64,000 nucleotides of DNA from the NCBI RefSeq assembly GCF_001613245.1, contig NZ_BDBZ01000004.1:1-64000 (forward strand), read 5' to 3'. The position numbers and the translations under genes were made by a program. The first letter of the stretch is position 1. The number at the start of each line of letters is the position of its first letter. The notes beneath the pieces are model-generated. The model was not told the DNA's origin. It saw nothing but the letters and a program-made list of their open reading frames with translations, and searched no databases. The stretch is from Nocardia speluncae NBRC 108251. GTDB taxonomy: Bacteria; Actinomycetota; Actinomycetes; Mycobacteriales; Mycobacteriaceae. This document shows positions 17,076 to 26,341 of this stretch, one piece after another.

Positions 17076-17229
17076 GCTCGCCGATATCGTCGCCGCCGAC
17101 GGCACTCGGCTACCGTGAAAACAGTGCAGAGAAACAACGTGCTAAGCGGAGATGAATTCACCGTCCGGGTGGTGTGACATTGAGCGAACACCGGTTCTGT
17201 GCAGGTCGCGGGCGACTTACCGTAGCCGC

Positions 17230-17856
17230 ATGCACATCCTGTTCGTCTGCAATGGCAATGTGTGCCGTTCGGTGATCGCCGAACGACTCACCCGTTCCAT
17301 CGCGGTCGAATACCGGCTGGCCGGGGTCACTGCCGAGAGCGCCGGGACCCGCGCACTGGTGGGGTTTCCGGTGGAACCACGGGCTGCCGAGGCCATCACC
17401 GGTCTGGGTGGGGATCCGAGTGATTTCCGGGCCCGCAAACTCAAACCCGAGCATATCGATCGCGCGGATCTGATTCTCACCATGACCGAGAACATCCGGG
17501 ACGAGATTGCCGAGATGACCGCGGCGGGGGCGCGGACGTTCACGCTGCTGGAGGCGCATCGGATCGCCCGGGTCACCGGGGCGCGCAGTGTGGCCGAACT
17601 GCATCGCAACCGGCACAACCTGTCGCTGGTCGGGCGGGAGAACATCAGCGATCCGGTGGGGCTTTCGGCGAAAGCGTATTGCGAGGCCGGGGACACGATC
17701 GCGGAGGCGCTGGTGCCGTTGCTGGTGGCGTTGGCACCCGTGCACACACCGGCCGGACGGCAGTGGGGGCGGCCGCCGCCGGTGGTGCAACCGGCCCGGT
17801 CGCAGGCGCGATTGTCACCGCTGGTCGCCGCCCAGCACAACGGCTGGTACGCGTGA
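17230..17856 (+). CDS. Low-molecular-weight phosphotyrosine phosphatase family protein
   Basis: A 208-residue protein. The phosphate-binding loop VCNGNVCRS (C-x5-R) is at about 7-15, and the general-acid region ISDPVG lies near residue 139. Members dephosphorylate protein tyrosine or arsenate. The body resembles the LMW-PTP fold, with an added proline-rich C-terminal tail of about 50 residues. The ATG at 17230 starts directly at the first strand MHILFVCNGN; a longer frame back to 17152 adds no conserved sequence. It is not adjacent to a tyrosine kinase or capsule cluster, so its target is unknown. Confidence 0.85.
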   Translation: MHILFVCNGNVCRSVIAERLTRSIAVEYRLAGVTAESAGTRALVGFPVEPRAAEAITGLGGDPSDFRARKLKPEHIDRADLILTMTENIRDEIAEMTAAGARTFTLLEAHRIARVTGARSVAELHRNRHNLSLVGRENISDPVGLSAKAYCEAGDTIAEALVPLLVALAPVHTPAGRQWGRPPPVVQPARSQARLSPLVAAQHNGWYA

Positions 17857-17982
17857 AAGGCCGGTAAAAGACAACGATGATGACTCGGAGTCTGACTTTC
17901 CCGGCGACGGGCACTACACTCGCGGTCCGGAACACCGAGAATCCCATCCCGTGGCAGGTTCGACACACGACAGGAATCGCGC

Positions 17983-18390
17983 ATGCCGAAACGCATTTCG
18001 GATGTTTCGCTTCATGTGTATGTGACACCGGAAACCCTGGACAGACTCGTCGAGTCCGTGCGCACCGATCTGGCCGAACACCTCGACGACGGTGAGGTCT
18101 GCGCATGGCGGTGCACGCTGCCCGTCGCCGAGGACGATTCGCGGCACCGGGAATTCGACAGCCGTTGGCGCGCCGGGAATCCCGGCGCAGAACCCTGCGG
18201 CCACGCAACATTCGAGATCGCGCTGAGCCTGGCCGGCGATCCGGCCGAACTGACCGACGGCTATATCGATGCGCTGGAGCATCGGCTGCTGCGGGGGCTG
18301 GACGAACTCGGCTCCGGGGCACCGTTCACGCTCAGCGCCGCACAACGCACCGATATCGATCTCGAGCCGCTCCTGGCCGAGCGGCTCTGA
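17983..18390 (+). CDS. Hypothetical protein, 135 aa
   Basis: A small acidic protein starting MPKRISDVSLHVYVTPE and ending DLEPLLAERL, with mixed alpha/beta character and one CGHATFEIALSLAG segment. No signal peptide or membrane segment. I do not recognise the family. Codon use matches its neighbours and the frame ends just before the convergent tesB stop (15 bases apart). The ATG is preceded by AGGAATCGCGC. Confidence 0.6.
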   Translation: MPKRISDVSLHVYVTPETLDRLVESVRTDLAEHLDDGEVCAWRCTLPVAEDDSRHREFDSRWRAGNPGAEPCGHATFEIALSLAGDPAELTDGYIDALEHRLLRGLDELGSGAPFTLSAAQRTDIDLEPLLAERL

Positions 18391-18405
18391 ACCGCTCGGC
18401 CGCCG

Positions 18406-19299
18406 TCAGCGCCGTGCCGGGAAATGGCGGATAACGCCTTCCTGCACGGTGGTGGCCAGCAGATCGCCCGACCGGGAGTAGAAACGCCCGGTCGCCAGCC
18501 CCCGTGAGCCCGCGGCCACGGGGGATTCGGTGGCGTACAGCGCCCATTCGTCGAACCGGAACGGGCGGTGGAACCAGATCGAATGGTTCACCGTGGCGGC
18601 GACGATCCGGTCCAGCCCCCACGACAGGCCGTGGGTGGTGATGATCGAATCCAGCACTGTGGTGTCGGAGGAATAGCTCAGTGCGGCCACATGGAGCAGC
18701 GGATCGTCGGGCAGGGTGCCGTCGGCGCGCATCCATACGCGGTTGTGGTTCAGCTTTTCGCCGGTGCCCTTGAGGATCCAGGCCGGATCGTTGGTGTAGC
18801 GCATATCGATCGGGTGCGGAGCGTTGACGAACATCTCCAGCTTGTCCTCGAACCCGGCGAAACTCTCCTGGATCCGCGGCAGCGTCTCCGGATCCGGCAC
18901 CTCCGGCCGTTCGTGCGCGTGCTCGAGCCCCTTACTCCATTCCTGGAAGGAGGCCAGCATGACGAACAGCTCCTGGCCGTCCTGGACCGCGGTGACGGTG
19001 CGGTTGGCGAACGCGCGCCCGTCGCGATGCCGTTCGACGTGGAAATCGATCGGCTTCTTCACATCCCCGCCACGCACGAAATGGGCGTTGAGCACATGGA
19101 TCGGCCGCTCCCCGGCCGTGCGGCCGGCGGCGATCACCGCCTGGGAGACCAGCTGCCCGCCGAACGTGCGGCTGGCGACCTTCTCCGGATGGTGCCCGCG
19201 GAACACATCCTCGGACACCTCCTCCAGGTCCAGCAGCTCGAGCAGGGTGTCGAGATCGCGGTGCCGGTCGGTGACTGCCTCGTCGACCGGCGCGCTCAC
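18406..19299 (-). CDS. tesB: Acyl-CoA thioesterase II
   Basis: A 297-residue double-hotdog thioesterase that hydrolyses acyl-CoA to free acid and CoA in the cytoplasm. Family features visible are FRGHHPEKVASRTFGGQLVSQA at the N-terminal hotdog and the C-terminal SLDH-type region ALSYSSDTTVLDSI and NHSIWFHRPFRFDEWALY with the conserved Asp/Thr/Gln catalytic neighbourhood. The length matches the family. It sits 25 bases downstream of pyk on the same strand, the same pairing as pykA-tesB in mycobacteria. Confidence 0.94.
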   Translation of the reverse strand: MSAPVDEAVTDRHRDLDTLLELLDLEEVSEDVFRGHHPEKVASRTFGGQLVSQAVIAAGRTAGERPIHVLNAHFVRGGDVKKPIDFHVERHRDGRAFANRTVTAVQDGQELFVMLASFQEWSKGLEHAHERPEVPDPETLPRIQESFAGFEDKLEMFVNAPHPIDMRYTNDPAWILKGTGEKLNHNRVWMRADGTLPDDPLLHVAALSYSSDTTVLDSIITTHGLSWGLDRIVAATVNHSIWFHRPFRFDEWALYATESPVAAGSRGLATGRFYSRSGDLLATTVQEGVIRHFPARR

Positions 19300-19324
19300 C
19301 GGGCGACTCCGGGTGTACTCGGCA

Positions 19325-20740
19325 TCAGTGGTCCTCCTCGCCGATACGGTGCACGTGGATCAGGTTCGTGGACCCGACGGTACCCGGTGGGGAGCCCGCC
19401 ACGATGACCACGAGGTCACCCTTGCGGTAGCGATTCATACTCAGCAGCGCCTGATCGACCTGCTGGATCATCGCGTCCGTGCTGTCGACGGTGGGCACGA
19501 TGAAGGTTTCGGTGCCCCAGGTGAGTGCCAGCTGGCTGCGCACCTCCGGAAGGGGGGTGAACGCCAGTAGCGGTAGCGGCGTGTGCAGGCGGGCCAGCCG
19601 GCGCACCGTATCGCCGGACTGGGTGAACGCCACCAGCGCCTTGGCGTTGAGCCGTTCCCCGATATCGCGGGCGGCGTAGGAGATGACACCGCGTTTGGTG
19701 CGCGGTGTATGCGTCAGAGGCGGCACGTTGGTGGATTCGGTTTCCACCGCGTGCACGATGCGCGCCATGGTGCGCACGGTATCGATCGGATACTTGCCGA
19801 CCGAGGTCTCCCCGGACAGCATCACCGCGTCGGCGCCGTCGAGGACCGCATTGGCCACATCGGAGGCCTCGGCGCGGGTAGGTCGCGAGTTCTCGATCAT
19901 GGATTCGAGCATCTGGGTCGCGACGATCACCGGTTTCGCGTTCTCCCGCGCCATCTGGATGGCGCGCTTCTGCACGATCGGCACCTGCTCGAGGGGCAAT
20001 TCGACGCCGAGGTCGCCGCGGGCCACCATCACCGCGTCGAAGGCCAGAACCACGGCCTCGAGGTTGTCGATCGCCTCGGGCTTCTCCAGTTTGCCGATCA
20101 CCGGGACCCGCCGGCCCACCCGGTCCATCACATCGTGGACGAGCTCGATATCCGACGGTGAGCGGACGAACGAGAGCGCGATGAAATCCACGCCCAGGTT
20201 CAGGGCGAATTCCAGATCCTCGATATCCTTTTCGGAGAGCGCGGGCACCGAGACATCCATCCCCGGCAGGGATACGCCCTTGTTGTTGCTGACCGGGCCG
20301 CCCTCGGTCACCTCGCACACCACGTCGTTGCCCTCGACGCGGATCACCTCCAGCCCGACCTTCCCGTCGTCGACGAGCAGCCGGTCCCCGGATTTGGCGT
20401 CGGCGGCGAGCCGGTTGTAAGTGGTGGATACGCGATCGTGATCACCGACGATATCGTCGACGGTGATGCGCACGACCTCACCGGTCGCCCAGATGGTGCG
20501 TTCCTCGGCGAAACGCCCCAGCCGGATCTTGGGGCCTTGCAGATCGGCGAGAATACCGACGGCGCGGCCGAGATCTTCGCAGGCCTGCCGCACCTTCTTG
20601 TAGTTTTCGGCGTGGTCGGAGTGCTCGCCGTGGCTGAAATTCAGCCGCGCGACGTCCATACCGCTTTCGACGAGCTCTCGAATACGTTCCTCGGTGGCAG
20701 TGGCCGGGCCGAGGGTGCACACAATCTTCGTCCGTCGCAT
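19325..20740 (-). CDS. pyk: Pyruvate kinase
   Basis: A 471-residue glycolytic enzyme converting phosphoenolpyruvate and ADP to pyruvate and ATP. Conserved segments are RRTKIVCTLGPAT, ARLNFSHGEHSDH, LADLQGPKIRLGRF, the metal/lysine site region VIGKLEKPEAIDNL, and VMVARGDLGVELPLEQVP. The C-terminal allosteric domain is complete. ATG at 20740 is preferred; an in-frame GTG sits just before it. A strong hairpin at 20771-20808 lies 30 bases upstream. It precedes tesB in the same orientation. Confidence 0.96.
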   Translation of the reverse strand: MRRTKIVCTLGPATATEERIRELVESGMDVARLNFSHGEHSDHAENYKKVRQACEDLGRAVGILADLQGPKIRLGRFAEERTIWATGEVVRITVDDIVGDHDRVSTTYNRLAADAKSGDRLLVDDGKVGLEVIRVEGNDVVCEVTEGGPVSNNKGVSLPGMDVSVPALSEKDIEDLEFALNLGVDFIALSFVRSPSDIELVHDVMDRVGRRVPVIGKLEKPEAIDNLEAVVLAFDAVMVARGDLGVELPLEQVPIVQKRAIQMARENAKPVIVATQMLESMIENSRPTRAEASDVANAVLDGADAVMLSGETSVGKYPIDTVRTMARIVHAVETESTNVPPLTHTPRTKRGVISYAARDIGERLNAKALVAFTQSGDTVRRLARLHTPLPLLAFTPLPEVRSQLALTWGTETFIVPTVDSTDAMIQQVDQALLSMNRYRKGDLVVIVAGSPPGTVGSTNLIHVHRIGEEDH

Positions 20741-20770
20741 CACGTGTCGAGCCTAATCCTGCCGGGATAC

Positions 20771-20808
20771 GGCGCCCCGCCCGGCCCGCGGGCGGCGGCG
20801 GGGGCGCC
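20771..20808 (-). terminator. GC hairpin between TM2 gene and pyk
   Basis: GGCGCCCCGCC (20771-20781) pairs almost perfectly with GGCGGGGGCGCC (20797-20808), leaving a GC-rich loop. On the minus strand it follows the TM2-protein gene by about 150 bases and precedes pyk by 30. It could end the upstream transcript or be a stable 5'-leader structure of pyk. No T tract. Confidence 0.45.
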
Positions 20809-20955
20809 GAACTCTGGGTGAACGGCGACCCAACGCCGCCTGCTTCACGATGAACCGAATGCCTTACGCGCCTGTTACCTCGGCGCTACGAATTGCCCCG
20901 GATACACGAATGCGGGCCCACCGAGGCGGACCCGCACCCTGCACACCGGGATAGT

Positions 20956-21501
20956 TCAGTCCCGCAGTGGACGACCGTGGGTATCGGTCACCTTGCCGGT
21001 GAGAATCATGATGCCGTCGATCAGCCCCCAGATCGACCCGGCGATACCGCAGGTGAAGATGCTGGCCGCGATCTGGCCGATACCCATTCCGGTGTCACCG
21101 AGGTAGAACCGGCCGATCCCGAGATAGCCGAAGAAGATCTGCAGCAGACCCGCTACCATCTTCTGCTTGTCCGACAGCGGCACCCCGTACATATCGCGCC
21201 CGTAAGGGGCCTCCGGGTCCATGGGGTTGTAGCCCATGGGCGCACCGTAGGCAGGTCCCGGCTGCCCGTACGCGCCCGGCTGCCCGTAGGCGGGATCCGG
21301 CTGACCGTATCCGGGGCCCGGCTGCCCGTAGCCCGGTGCGGCCCCGTACTGCGGGTCGGGCTGCCCCGGGTACGGCTGCGAGGCGTACGGCTGGGACGGG
21401 TAGGGCTGCCCCTGCGACGGATACCCCGGCGATTTACCCAGATCCGGGCCGGTGCCCGGCGGGCCGTACTGCGGTCCGCCCTGCTGGTACGGATCGGTCA
21501 C
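20956..21501 (-). CDS. TM2-domain membrane protein with Pro/Gly/Tyr/Gln-rich N-terminus
   Basis: A 181-residue protein. About the first 100 residues are repeats of PYPSQ, GYGQPG and AYGQPG; the last 70 form a TM2 domain: MVAGLLQIFFGYLGIGRFYLGD followed by two membrane helices joined by the CGIAGSIWGLIDGI region. The GTG at 21501 is chosen because AGGAGGAGCA stands directly before it. TM2 proteins are of unclear function. In M. tuberculosis similar small membrane genes lie between lgt and pykA, so this is a conserved neighbour. Confidence 0.85.
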   Translation of the reverse strand: MTDPYQQGGPQYGPPGTGPDLGKSPGYPSQGQPYPSQPYASQPYPGQPDPQYGAAPGYGQPGPGYGQPDPAYGQPGAYGQPGPAYGAPMGYNPMDPEAPYGRDMYGVPLSDKQKMVAGLLQIFFGYLGIGRFYLGDTGMGIGQIAASIFTCGIAGSIWGLIDGIMILTGKVTDTHGRPLRD

Positions 21502-21816
21502 TGCTCCTCCTGTGTTATCGGTGCCTGTGTTATCGGCGCCGCCTCCGGCGGCGCGGGGTTCGGGGCCCCCTGGGTCTCGTTCTTCACTCCGCCGCTCCTC
21601 CGCTTCGCTCCCCCGCTCTGTCGCTCCAGAACGAGACGGGCCCCGAACCATGGAGGTGGGCAGTCACTGGAGGATTTCTCCGGCGCAGGCCCTTGGGGAT
21701 ATCTGTCTCGTTGTTCTTTACTGGCTACCCCGCTGTTTCATGGCGCCGGCTCCGGCCGCGCACGGTTCGGGCCCATACCTTGGGGTTGGGCCGTGGAAGG
21801 CTGTGTTCCGGTCGGC
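21502..21816. other. Intergenic between lgt and TM2 gene with repeat element
   Basis: No gene is supported in these 315 bases. The stretch contains a long inverted repeat (listed separately) and a degenerate second copy: the sequence at 21535-21574 (GGCGCCGCCTCCGGCGGCGC then GGTTCGGGGCCC) resembles 21741-21784 (GGCGCCGGCTCCGGCCGCGC then GGTTCGGGCCC). The repeated CTCCGCTTCGCTC-like filler is the kind of sequence found in dispersed intergenic repeats. Confidence 0.4.
21557..21649. repeat. Long imperfect inverted repeat
   Basis: The left arm, 21557-21583, reads GGTTCGGGGCCC, five extra bases, then GTCTCGTTCT. The right arm, 21628-21649, is AGAACGAGAC GGGCCCCGAACC. The arms pair over 22 bases around a 44-base loop that is rich in CTCCGC/CGCTC. 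It could act as terminator for lgt or be a small non-autonomous repeat. Confidence 0.65.
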
Positions 21817-23169
21817 TCAGGGGTTTTTCGGTGCGGTGGCCGCGGAATCCGTATCCGCTGGTGACACGGAATCGGTGTGTAAAGCGTCGGATTCGCTCGC
21901 GCTGGACTTCGGATCTACGGCATCTTCGCCTGTCGCGGATTTCGGCGGCTCCGCGGACCCGCCCAGCTCCGCGGGGTCGGCCTCGGCGGACGAATCTTGC
22001 GGGCCGGCTGCGGAATCGGCGGGGTCGTCGGTTTTCGCGGACTCGTCGGCGTCCTTCGGCTTCGCGAGCGGATCGCCGGCGCCGGATTCGCCGCCCTCCT
22101 TCGACGCCGCCGCCTTCTCGAGTGGATCGGCGGGACCGGACTCCCCGGACTCTTTTCCGGTCTCGGAATCGGGTGCGGCGTAAGCTTCCGCGCCGGAACC
22201 GGTCTCGGACGCCTCGCCTGCAGTCCGCAACGCACCGAACTGCCAGGGCCACGGGCGCGGCCCCCACTCGGGGCGGAGCTGTTCCGGAGTCTCCCGGCCC
22301 TTGGTGGCGAACAGGACGTAGGCGATCGCGGCCAGGAAGACCAGGCCGGAGGTGAAGGAGTTGATCCGGATACCCGCGATCTGGGTGGCCTCGTCGTCGC
22401 GCATGAGTTCGACGAAGAAGCGACCGAAGCAGTAGCCGGCGACGTACAGGGCGAACAGCCGCCCGTGCCCGATCCGGAAACGCCGGTCGATATAGACCAG
22501 TGCGAGCACGACCGCGACATTCCACAGCAACTCGTAAAGGAACGTCGGATGCACGACGGAATGGACCTCGCCCGAGGAAACACCGTTCATCATGTCGAGG
22601 CGACCGGCGTCGTCGAAGCGGAGGTAGATCTCCAGACCCCACGGCAGATCGGTTTCGCGACCGTAGAGCTCCTGGTTGAAGTAGTTGCCGAGCCGGCCGA
22701 TGGCCTGGGCGAGCAGAATCGGCGGGGCAATCGCGTCACCGAGCGCGGGCAGCGGGACCTTGTAGATCCGGCAGGCGATCCAGGCGCCGATCGCGCCGAA
22801 GAACACCGCACCCCAGATACCGAGACCGCCCTGGTAGATCTTCAGGGCGTCCATGGGGTTGCCGTCTTCCCCGAAGTACTTCTGCCAGTCGGTGGCGACA
22901 TGGTAGATCCGGCCGCCGATCAGCCCGAACGGTACGGCGAAAACGGCGACGTCCAGGATCGTGCCCGCCTCGCCCCCGCGGGACTGCCAGCGTTTCTCGC
23001 CCCACCAGATGGCGACGATGATCCCGACGATGATGCAGACCGCGTACGCGCGGAGCGGGAACGGCCCGATCTCCCAGACCCCCTGCGGCGGGCTGGGCAG
23101 ATAGGCCAGCAGCTCGGTGGCGGGCGATACGACGGCCGAGGTGGTTTCCGGTACGGCGAGAACGGTCAC
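21817..23169 (-). CDS. lgt: Prolipoprotein diacylglyceryl transferase with long disordered tail
   Basis: The first 300 residues are a complete Lgt, the membrane enzyme that transfers diacylglycerol from phosphatidylglycerol to the lipobox cysteine. Visible motifs are LRAYAVCIIVGIIVAIWWG, GGRIYHVATDW, and the signature GRLGNYFNQELYGRET, with about seven membrane helices. After FGALRT a tail of roughly 140 residues is almost only Ala, Ser, Glu, Asp, Gly, Pro and Lys (for example ADPAELGGSAEPPKS) and should be disordered in the cytoplasm. Such tails occur in some mycolic-acid actinobacteria. Start is GTG. It follows trpA, separated by a hairpin. It would process the two ABC-binding lipoproteins in this window. 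Confidence 0.94.
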   Translation of the reverse strand: MTVLAVPETTSAVVSPATELLAYLPSPPQGVWEIGPFPLRAYAVCIIVGIIVAIWWGEKRWQSRGGEAGTILDVAVFAVPFGLIGGRIYHVATDWQKYFGEDGNPMDALKIYQGGLGIWGAVFFGAIGAWIACRIYKVPLPALGDAIAPPILLAQAIGRLGNYFNQELYGRETDLPWGLEIYLRFDDAGRLDMMNGVSSGEVHSVVHPTFLYELLWNVAVVLALVYIDRRFRIGHGRLFALYVAGYCFGRFFVELMRDDEATQIAGIRINSFTSGLVFLAAIAYVLFATKGRETPEQLRPEWGPRPWPWQFGALRTAGEASETGSGAEAYAAPDSETGKESGESGPADPLEKAAASKEGGESGAGDPLAKPKDADESAKTDDPADSAAGPQDSSAEADPAELGGSAEPPKSATGEDAVDPKSSASESDALHTDSVSPADTDSAATAPKNP

Positions 23170-23259
23170 GGGGCAACCGTAGTCCAGGAGGCCACGTTGG
23201 CAAGTTCGGCCTCCGGCTCGCGTGTTCTACCCGCGCCCGGCGGGGTGCCTCGCCGGCTT

Positions 23260-23287
23260 CTCACCGCGGTGTCCTGCGCGCGGTGAG
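23260..23287 (-). terminator. Hairpin after trpA
   Basis: A perfect 9-base stem CTCACCGCG/CGCGGTGAG with a 10-base loop begins 4 bases after the trpA stop on the minus strand. It lacks a T tract. It separates the trp genes from lgt and probably ends or weakens trp transcription. Confidence 0.6.
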
Positions 23288-23291
23288 GGGC

Positions 23292-24092
23292 TCAGGAAGC
23301 GACCGTGGCGGCGCGGACACCGCCGGCCAGTTCCGCGGTCAGGGCGTGGACCGCGTCCAGCCCCTCGGCGGCGGCGCTGACCAGCGCAGAGCCGACGATC
23401 ACCCCGTCTGCGTAGGCCGCGATCTCGGCCGCCTGCGCCCCGGAGCGGACCCCGAGGCCGACCCCGATGGGAATATCGCTGTGCTCGCGGATCCGGGCGC
23501 ACAGCGCGGGAGCCATGGTGGAGACCGCGTCCCGGGCGCCGGTGACACCCATGGTCGACGCGGCGTAGACGAAACCCGAACTGGCATCGAGGGTGGCGGC
23601 GAGACGTTCCTCGGTGGACGACGGTGCCACCAGGAAGATCCGGTCGAGGTTGTGCGCGGCGGAGGCGCTGAACCAGTCCGCGGCTTCCTCGGGAATGAGA
23701 TTGGGCGTGATGACGCCGGCGCCACCGGCGGCAGCGAGATCGCGGGCGAACCGGTCGACACCGTATTTGAGCACCGGATTCCAGTAGCTCATCACCACCG
23801 CCTGGGCACCCGCGTCGGCCACCGCTTCGACCACGGAGAACACATCGCGGACCCGGACTCCGCCGCGCAGCGCCTGATCGGCGGCGGCCTGGATGGTCGG
23901 CCCGTCCATCACCGGATCGGAATAGGCGATGCCGACTTCGACGATATCGCAACCGGATTCGACCATCGCCCGTACAACTTTGCGTGAACCCTCGAGGTCT
24001 GGATAGCCGGCGGGCAGGTACCCGATGAGCGCCGCGCGACGATCGGCCTTGCAGGCGGCGAAGGTGGCGCCGAGACGGGATTCGGAACTCAC
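23292..24092 (-). CDS. trpA: Tryptophan synthase alpha subunit
   Basis: A 266-residue TIM barrel that cleaves indole-3-glycerol phosphate to indole and glyceraldehyde-3-phosphate. The catalytic Glu is in [17 protein letters not shown], which also holds the catalytic Asp region, and phosphate-binding glycines lie in [10 protein letters not shown]. Length is standard. It overlaps trpB by 4 bases (ATGA) and would pair with TrpB in the alpha2beta2 complex, channelling indole. Confidence 0.97.
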   Translation of the reverse strand: MSSESRLGATFAACKADRRAALIGYLPAGYPDLEGSRKVVRAMVESGCDIVEVGIAYSDPVMDGPTIQAAADQALRGGVRVRDVFSVVEAVADAGAQAVVMSYWNPVLKYGVDRFARDLAAAGGAGVITPNLIPEEAADWFSASAAHNLDRIFLVAPSSTEERLAATLDASSGFVYAASTMGVTGARDAVSTMAPALCARIREHSDIPIGVGLGVRSGAQAAEIAAYADGVIVGSALVSAAAEGLDAVHALTAELAGGVRAATVAS

Positions 24093-25381
24093 TGACCGTT
24101 CTCCTTGCCGGTGTCCGGATCGTCGAAGAGCCCGAACCAGCGGGCGGCGGTATCCATATCCTTGTCGCCGCGCCCGGAGAGGTTCACCAGGATGATCGCG
24201 CCCTCGCCTAGTTCGCGGCCCAATTCGAGCACCCCCGCCACCGCGTGCGCGGACTCGATGGCCGGGATGATGCCCTCGGTACGGCTGAGCAGCAGCAGCG
24301 CGTCCATCGCGGCGGTATCGGTGACCGGTAGGTACTCGGCCCGGCCGGTATCCTTCAGGAACGCATGCTCGGGACCCACGCCCGGATAGTCCAGGCCGGC
24401 CGAGATGGAGTGGGATTCGATGGTCTGGCCGTCCTCGTCCTGCAGCAGGTACGAGTAGGCGCCCTGGAAGGCGCCCGGGGAGCCGCCGGCGAAGGTCGCG
24501 GCGTGCCGGCCGGTTTCCACACCGTCACCGGCGGCTTCGTAACCGACCAGCCGGACGCCGGGGTCGTCGATGAAGGCATGGAAGATGCCGATCGCATTGG
24601 ATCCCCCGCCCACGCAGGCCGCGACGGCGTCGGGCAGGCGGCCGGTCAGGCTCTGGACCTGGGCCCGCGCCTCCATCCCGACCACCCGCTGGAAATCGCG
24701 AACCATCATCGGGAACGGATGGGGTCCGGCGGCGGTGCCGAAGCAGTAGTAGGTGTCCTCGGCGTTGGTGACCCAATCGCGCAGCGCCTCGTTGATCGCA
24801 TCCTTGAGCGTTTGCGAACCGAGGGTCACCGAGATGACCTCGGCACCGAGCAGCCGCATCCGGGCCACGTTCAGGGCCTGCCGGGCGGTATCGACCGCAC
24901 CCATGTAGATGATGCAGCGCAGCCCCAGCAGGGCGCAGGCGGTGGCCGTGGCGACCCCGTGCTGCCCGGCGCCGGTTTCGGCGATGATCCGGGTCTTACC
25001 CATTCGCTTGGCGAGCAGCGCCTGCCCCAGCACGTTGTTGATCTTGTGGGAACCGGTGTGGTTCAGGTCTTCGCGCTTCAGCAGAATCCGCGCACCACCG
25101 GCATGCTCGGCCAGCCCGGTGCATTCGAAGACCGGCGAGGGACGACCGGTGTAGTCGCGCTGCAACCGATCGAGTTCGGCGAGGAAATCAGGGTCCAGGC
25201 GGACCTTGTCGTATTCGGCCGTGACCTCCTCGATCACCGCCATCAACGCCTCGGGCACATGCCGGCCGCCGTAGACACCGAAATGGCCGCCCTCATCGGG
25301 CTCGTGCTCGCTACGCTGCGCCACCCCGCGACTCGCGGCGGGCAGTGCATGGTCGGTGGACGAACCGGACGCCGCCATCAT
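24089..25381 (-). CDS. trpB: Tryptophan synthase beta subunit
   Basis: A 430-residue PLP enzyme that joins indole and serine into tryptophan. The PLP lysine is in [15 protein letters not shown], the glycine-rich phosphate loop is in [12 protein letters not shown], and the catalytic-Glu region is [12 protein letters not shown]. The first 35 residues are a variable extension before [16 protein letters not shown]. Two adjacent ATG codons overlap the trpC stop. Part of trpC-trpB-trpA. Confidence 0.97.
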   Translation of the reverse strand: MMAASGSSTDHALPAASRGVAQRSEHEPDEGGHFGVYGGRHVPEALMAVIEEVTAEYDKVRLDPDFLAELDRLQRDYTGRPSPVFECTGLAEHAGGARILLKREDLNHTGSHKINNVLGQALLAKRMGKTRIIAETGAGQHGVATATACALLGLRCIIYMGAVDTARQALNVARMRLLGAEVISVTLGSQTLKDAINEALRDWVTNAEDTYYCFGTAAGPHPFPMMVRDFQRVVGMEARAQVQSLTGRLPDAVAACVGGGSNAIGIFHAFIDDPGVRLVGYEAAGDGVETGRHAATFAGGSPGAFQGAYSYLLQDEDGQTIESHSISAGLDYPGVGPEHAFLKDTGRAEYLPVTDTAAMDALLLLSRTEGIIPAIESAHAVAGVLELGRELGEGAIILVNLSGRGDKDMDTAARWFGLFDDPDTGKENGQ

Positions 25382-26196
25382 CGCCCCCGCCGGGCCGGTT
25401 TCGGGCAGGAGGGATGCGTACCGGCGGTGACCAGCTCCGAGACCGCCGCCCGGGGATCACCACTGGTGACCAGGCCCTCGCCGACAAGTACCGCGTCCGC
25501 ACCGGCGCCCGCGTACGCGAGCAGGTCGGCCGTGCCACGGACCCCGGATTCGGCGATCCGCACGACCTCCGTCGGCAGACCGGGCGCGATCCGGGCAAAG
25601 GAATCCCGGTCGACCTCGAGAGTTTTCAGGTTGCGCGCATTCACACCGATCACGCTCGCACCGGCGGTGAGGGCCCGATCGGCCTCCTCCTCGGTATGCA
25701 CCTCGACGAGCGCGGTCATTCCGAGCGATTCGGTGCGATCGATGAGCGAAGCCAGCGTGTCCTGTTCCAGGGCGGCGACGATCAGCAGGATCACATCGGC
25801 GCCGTGCGCCCGCGCCTCGTGGATCTGATAAGGGCCGACGACGAAATCCTTGCGCAGTACCGGAATATCGACCGTGGCGCGGACAGCGTCCAGATCGTCC
25901 AGCGATCCGTGGAAGCGCCGCCCCTCGGTGAGCACGCTGATGATCCGGGCCCCACCGTCCTCGTAGGCCTTGGCCAGGCTGGCCGGGTCACCGATATCGG
26001 CGAGCGCGCCCTTGGACGGACTGGCCCGCTTGACCTCGGCGATCACACCGATGCCGTCTTCGAGGAGGGCCGCCTTCGCATCGAGCGGCGGGATCGCGGC
26101 GGCGGCCGCTGCCTTCACCGCGGGGAAGTCGAGCACCGCCTCCCGAGCGGCTACATCCGAGCGGACCCCGTCGAGAATCGAGTCGAGTACCGTCAT
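25378..26196 (-). CDS. trpC: Indole-3-glycerol phosphate synthase
   Basis: A 272-residue TIM barrel that closes the indole ring from CdRP. Catalytic lysine and Ser-Pro-Ser are in [13 protein letters not shown], a second lysine in VLRKDFVV, and a Glu/Asn pair in [20 protein letters not shown] lies before the ATG. Monofunctional: no fused PRAI (TrpF) domain; in actinobacteria the isomerase is usually supplied by PriA, here encoded by hisA. Start of the trpCBA cluster, 145 bases downstream of the membrane-protein gene. Confidence 0.97.
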   Translation of the reverse strand: MTVLDSILDGVRSDVAAREAVLDFPAVKAAAAAAIPPLDAKAALLEDGIGVIAEVKRASPSKGALADIGDPASLAKAYEDGGARIISVLTEGRRFHGSLDDLDAVRATVDIPVLRKDFVVGPYQIHEARAHGADVILLIVAALEQDTLASLIDRTESLGMTALVEVHTEEEADRALTAGASVIGVNARNLKTLEVDRDSFARIAPGLPTEVVRIAESGVRGTADLLAYAGAGADAVLVGEGLVTSGDPRAAVSELVTAGTHPSCPKPARRGR

Positions 26197-26341
26197 CTGG
26201 CTCGAATCCTTTCTGGGGAGACACGCAAATTACTACCTGAAGGATTCCCCCAGGAGCTGTCTCACCGATGCTGAACAAGAGTAAATGGCAGGCCGCGGCG
26301 CCCTGACGCCGGGGGCGGATCACCCGGCCGCGACCGGCCTG

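Noticed and set aside
20893..21864. Long plus-strand frame opposite the TM2 gene
   Set aside because: It is the complement of the PYGQ-rich repeats; the minus-strand frame has the TM2 domain and a perfect ribosome site.
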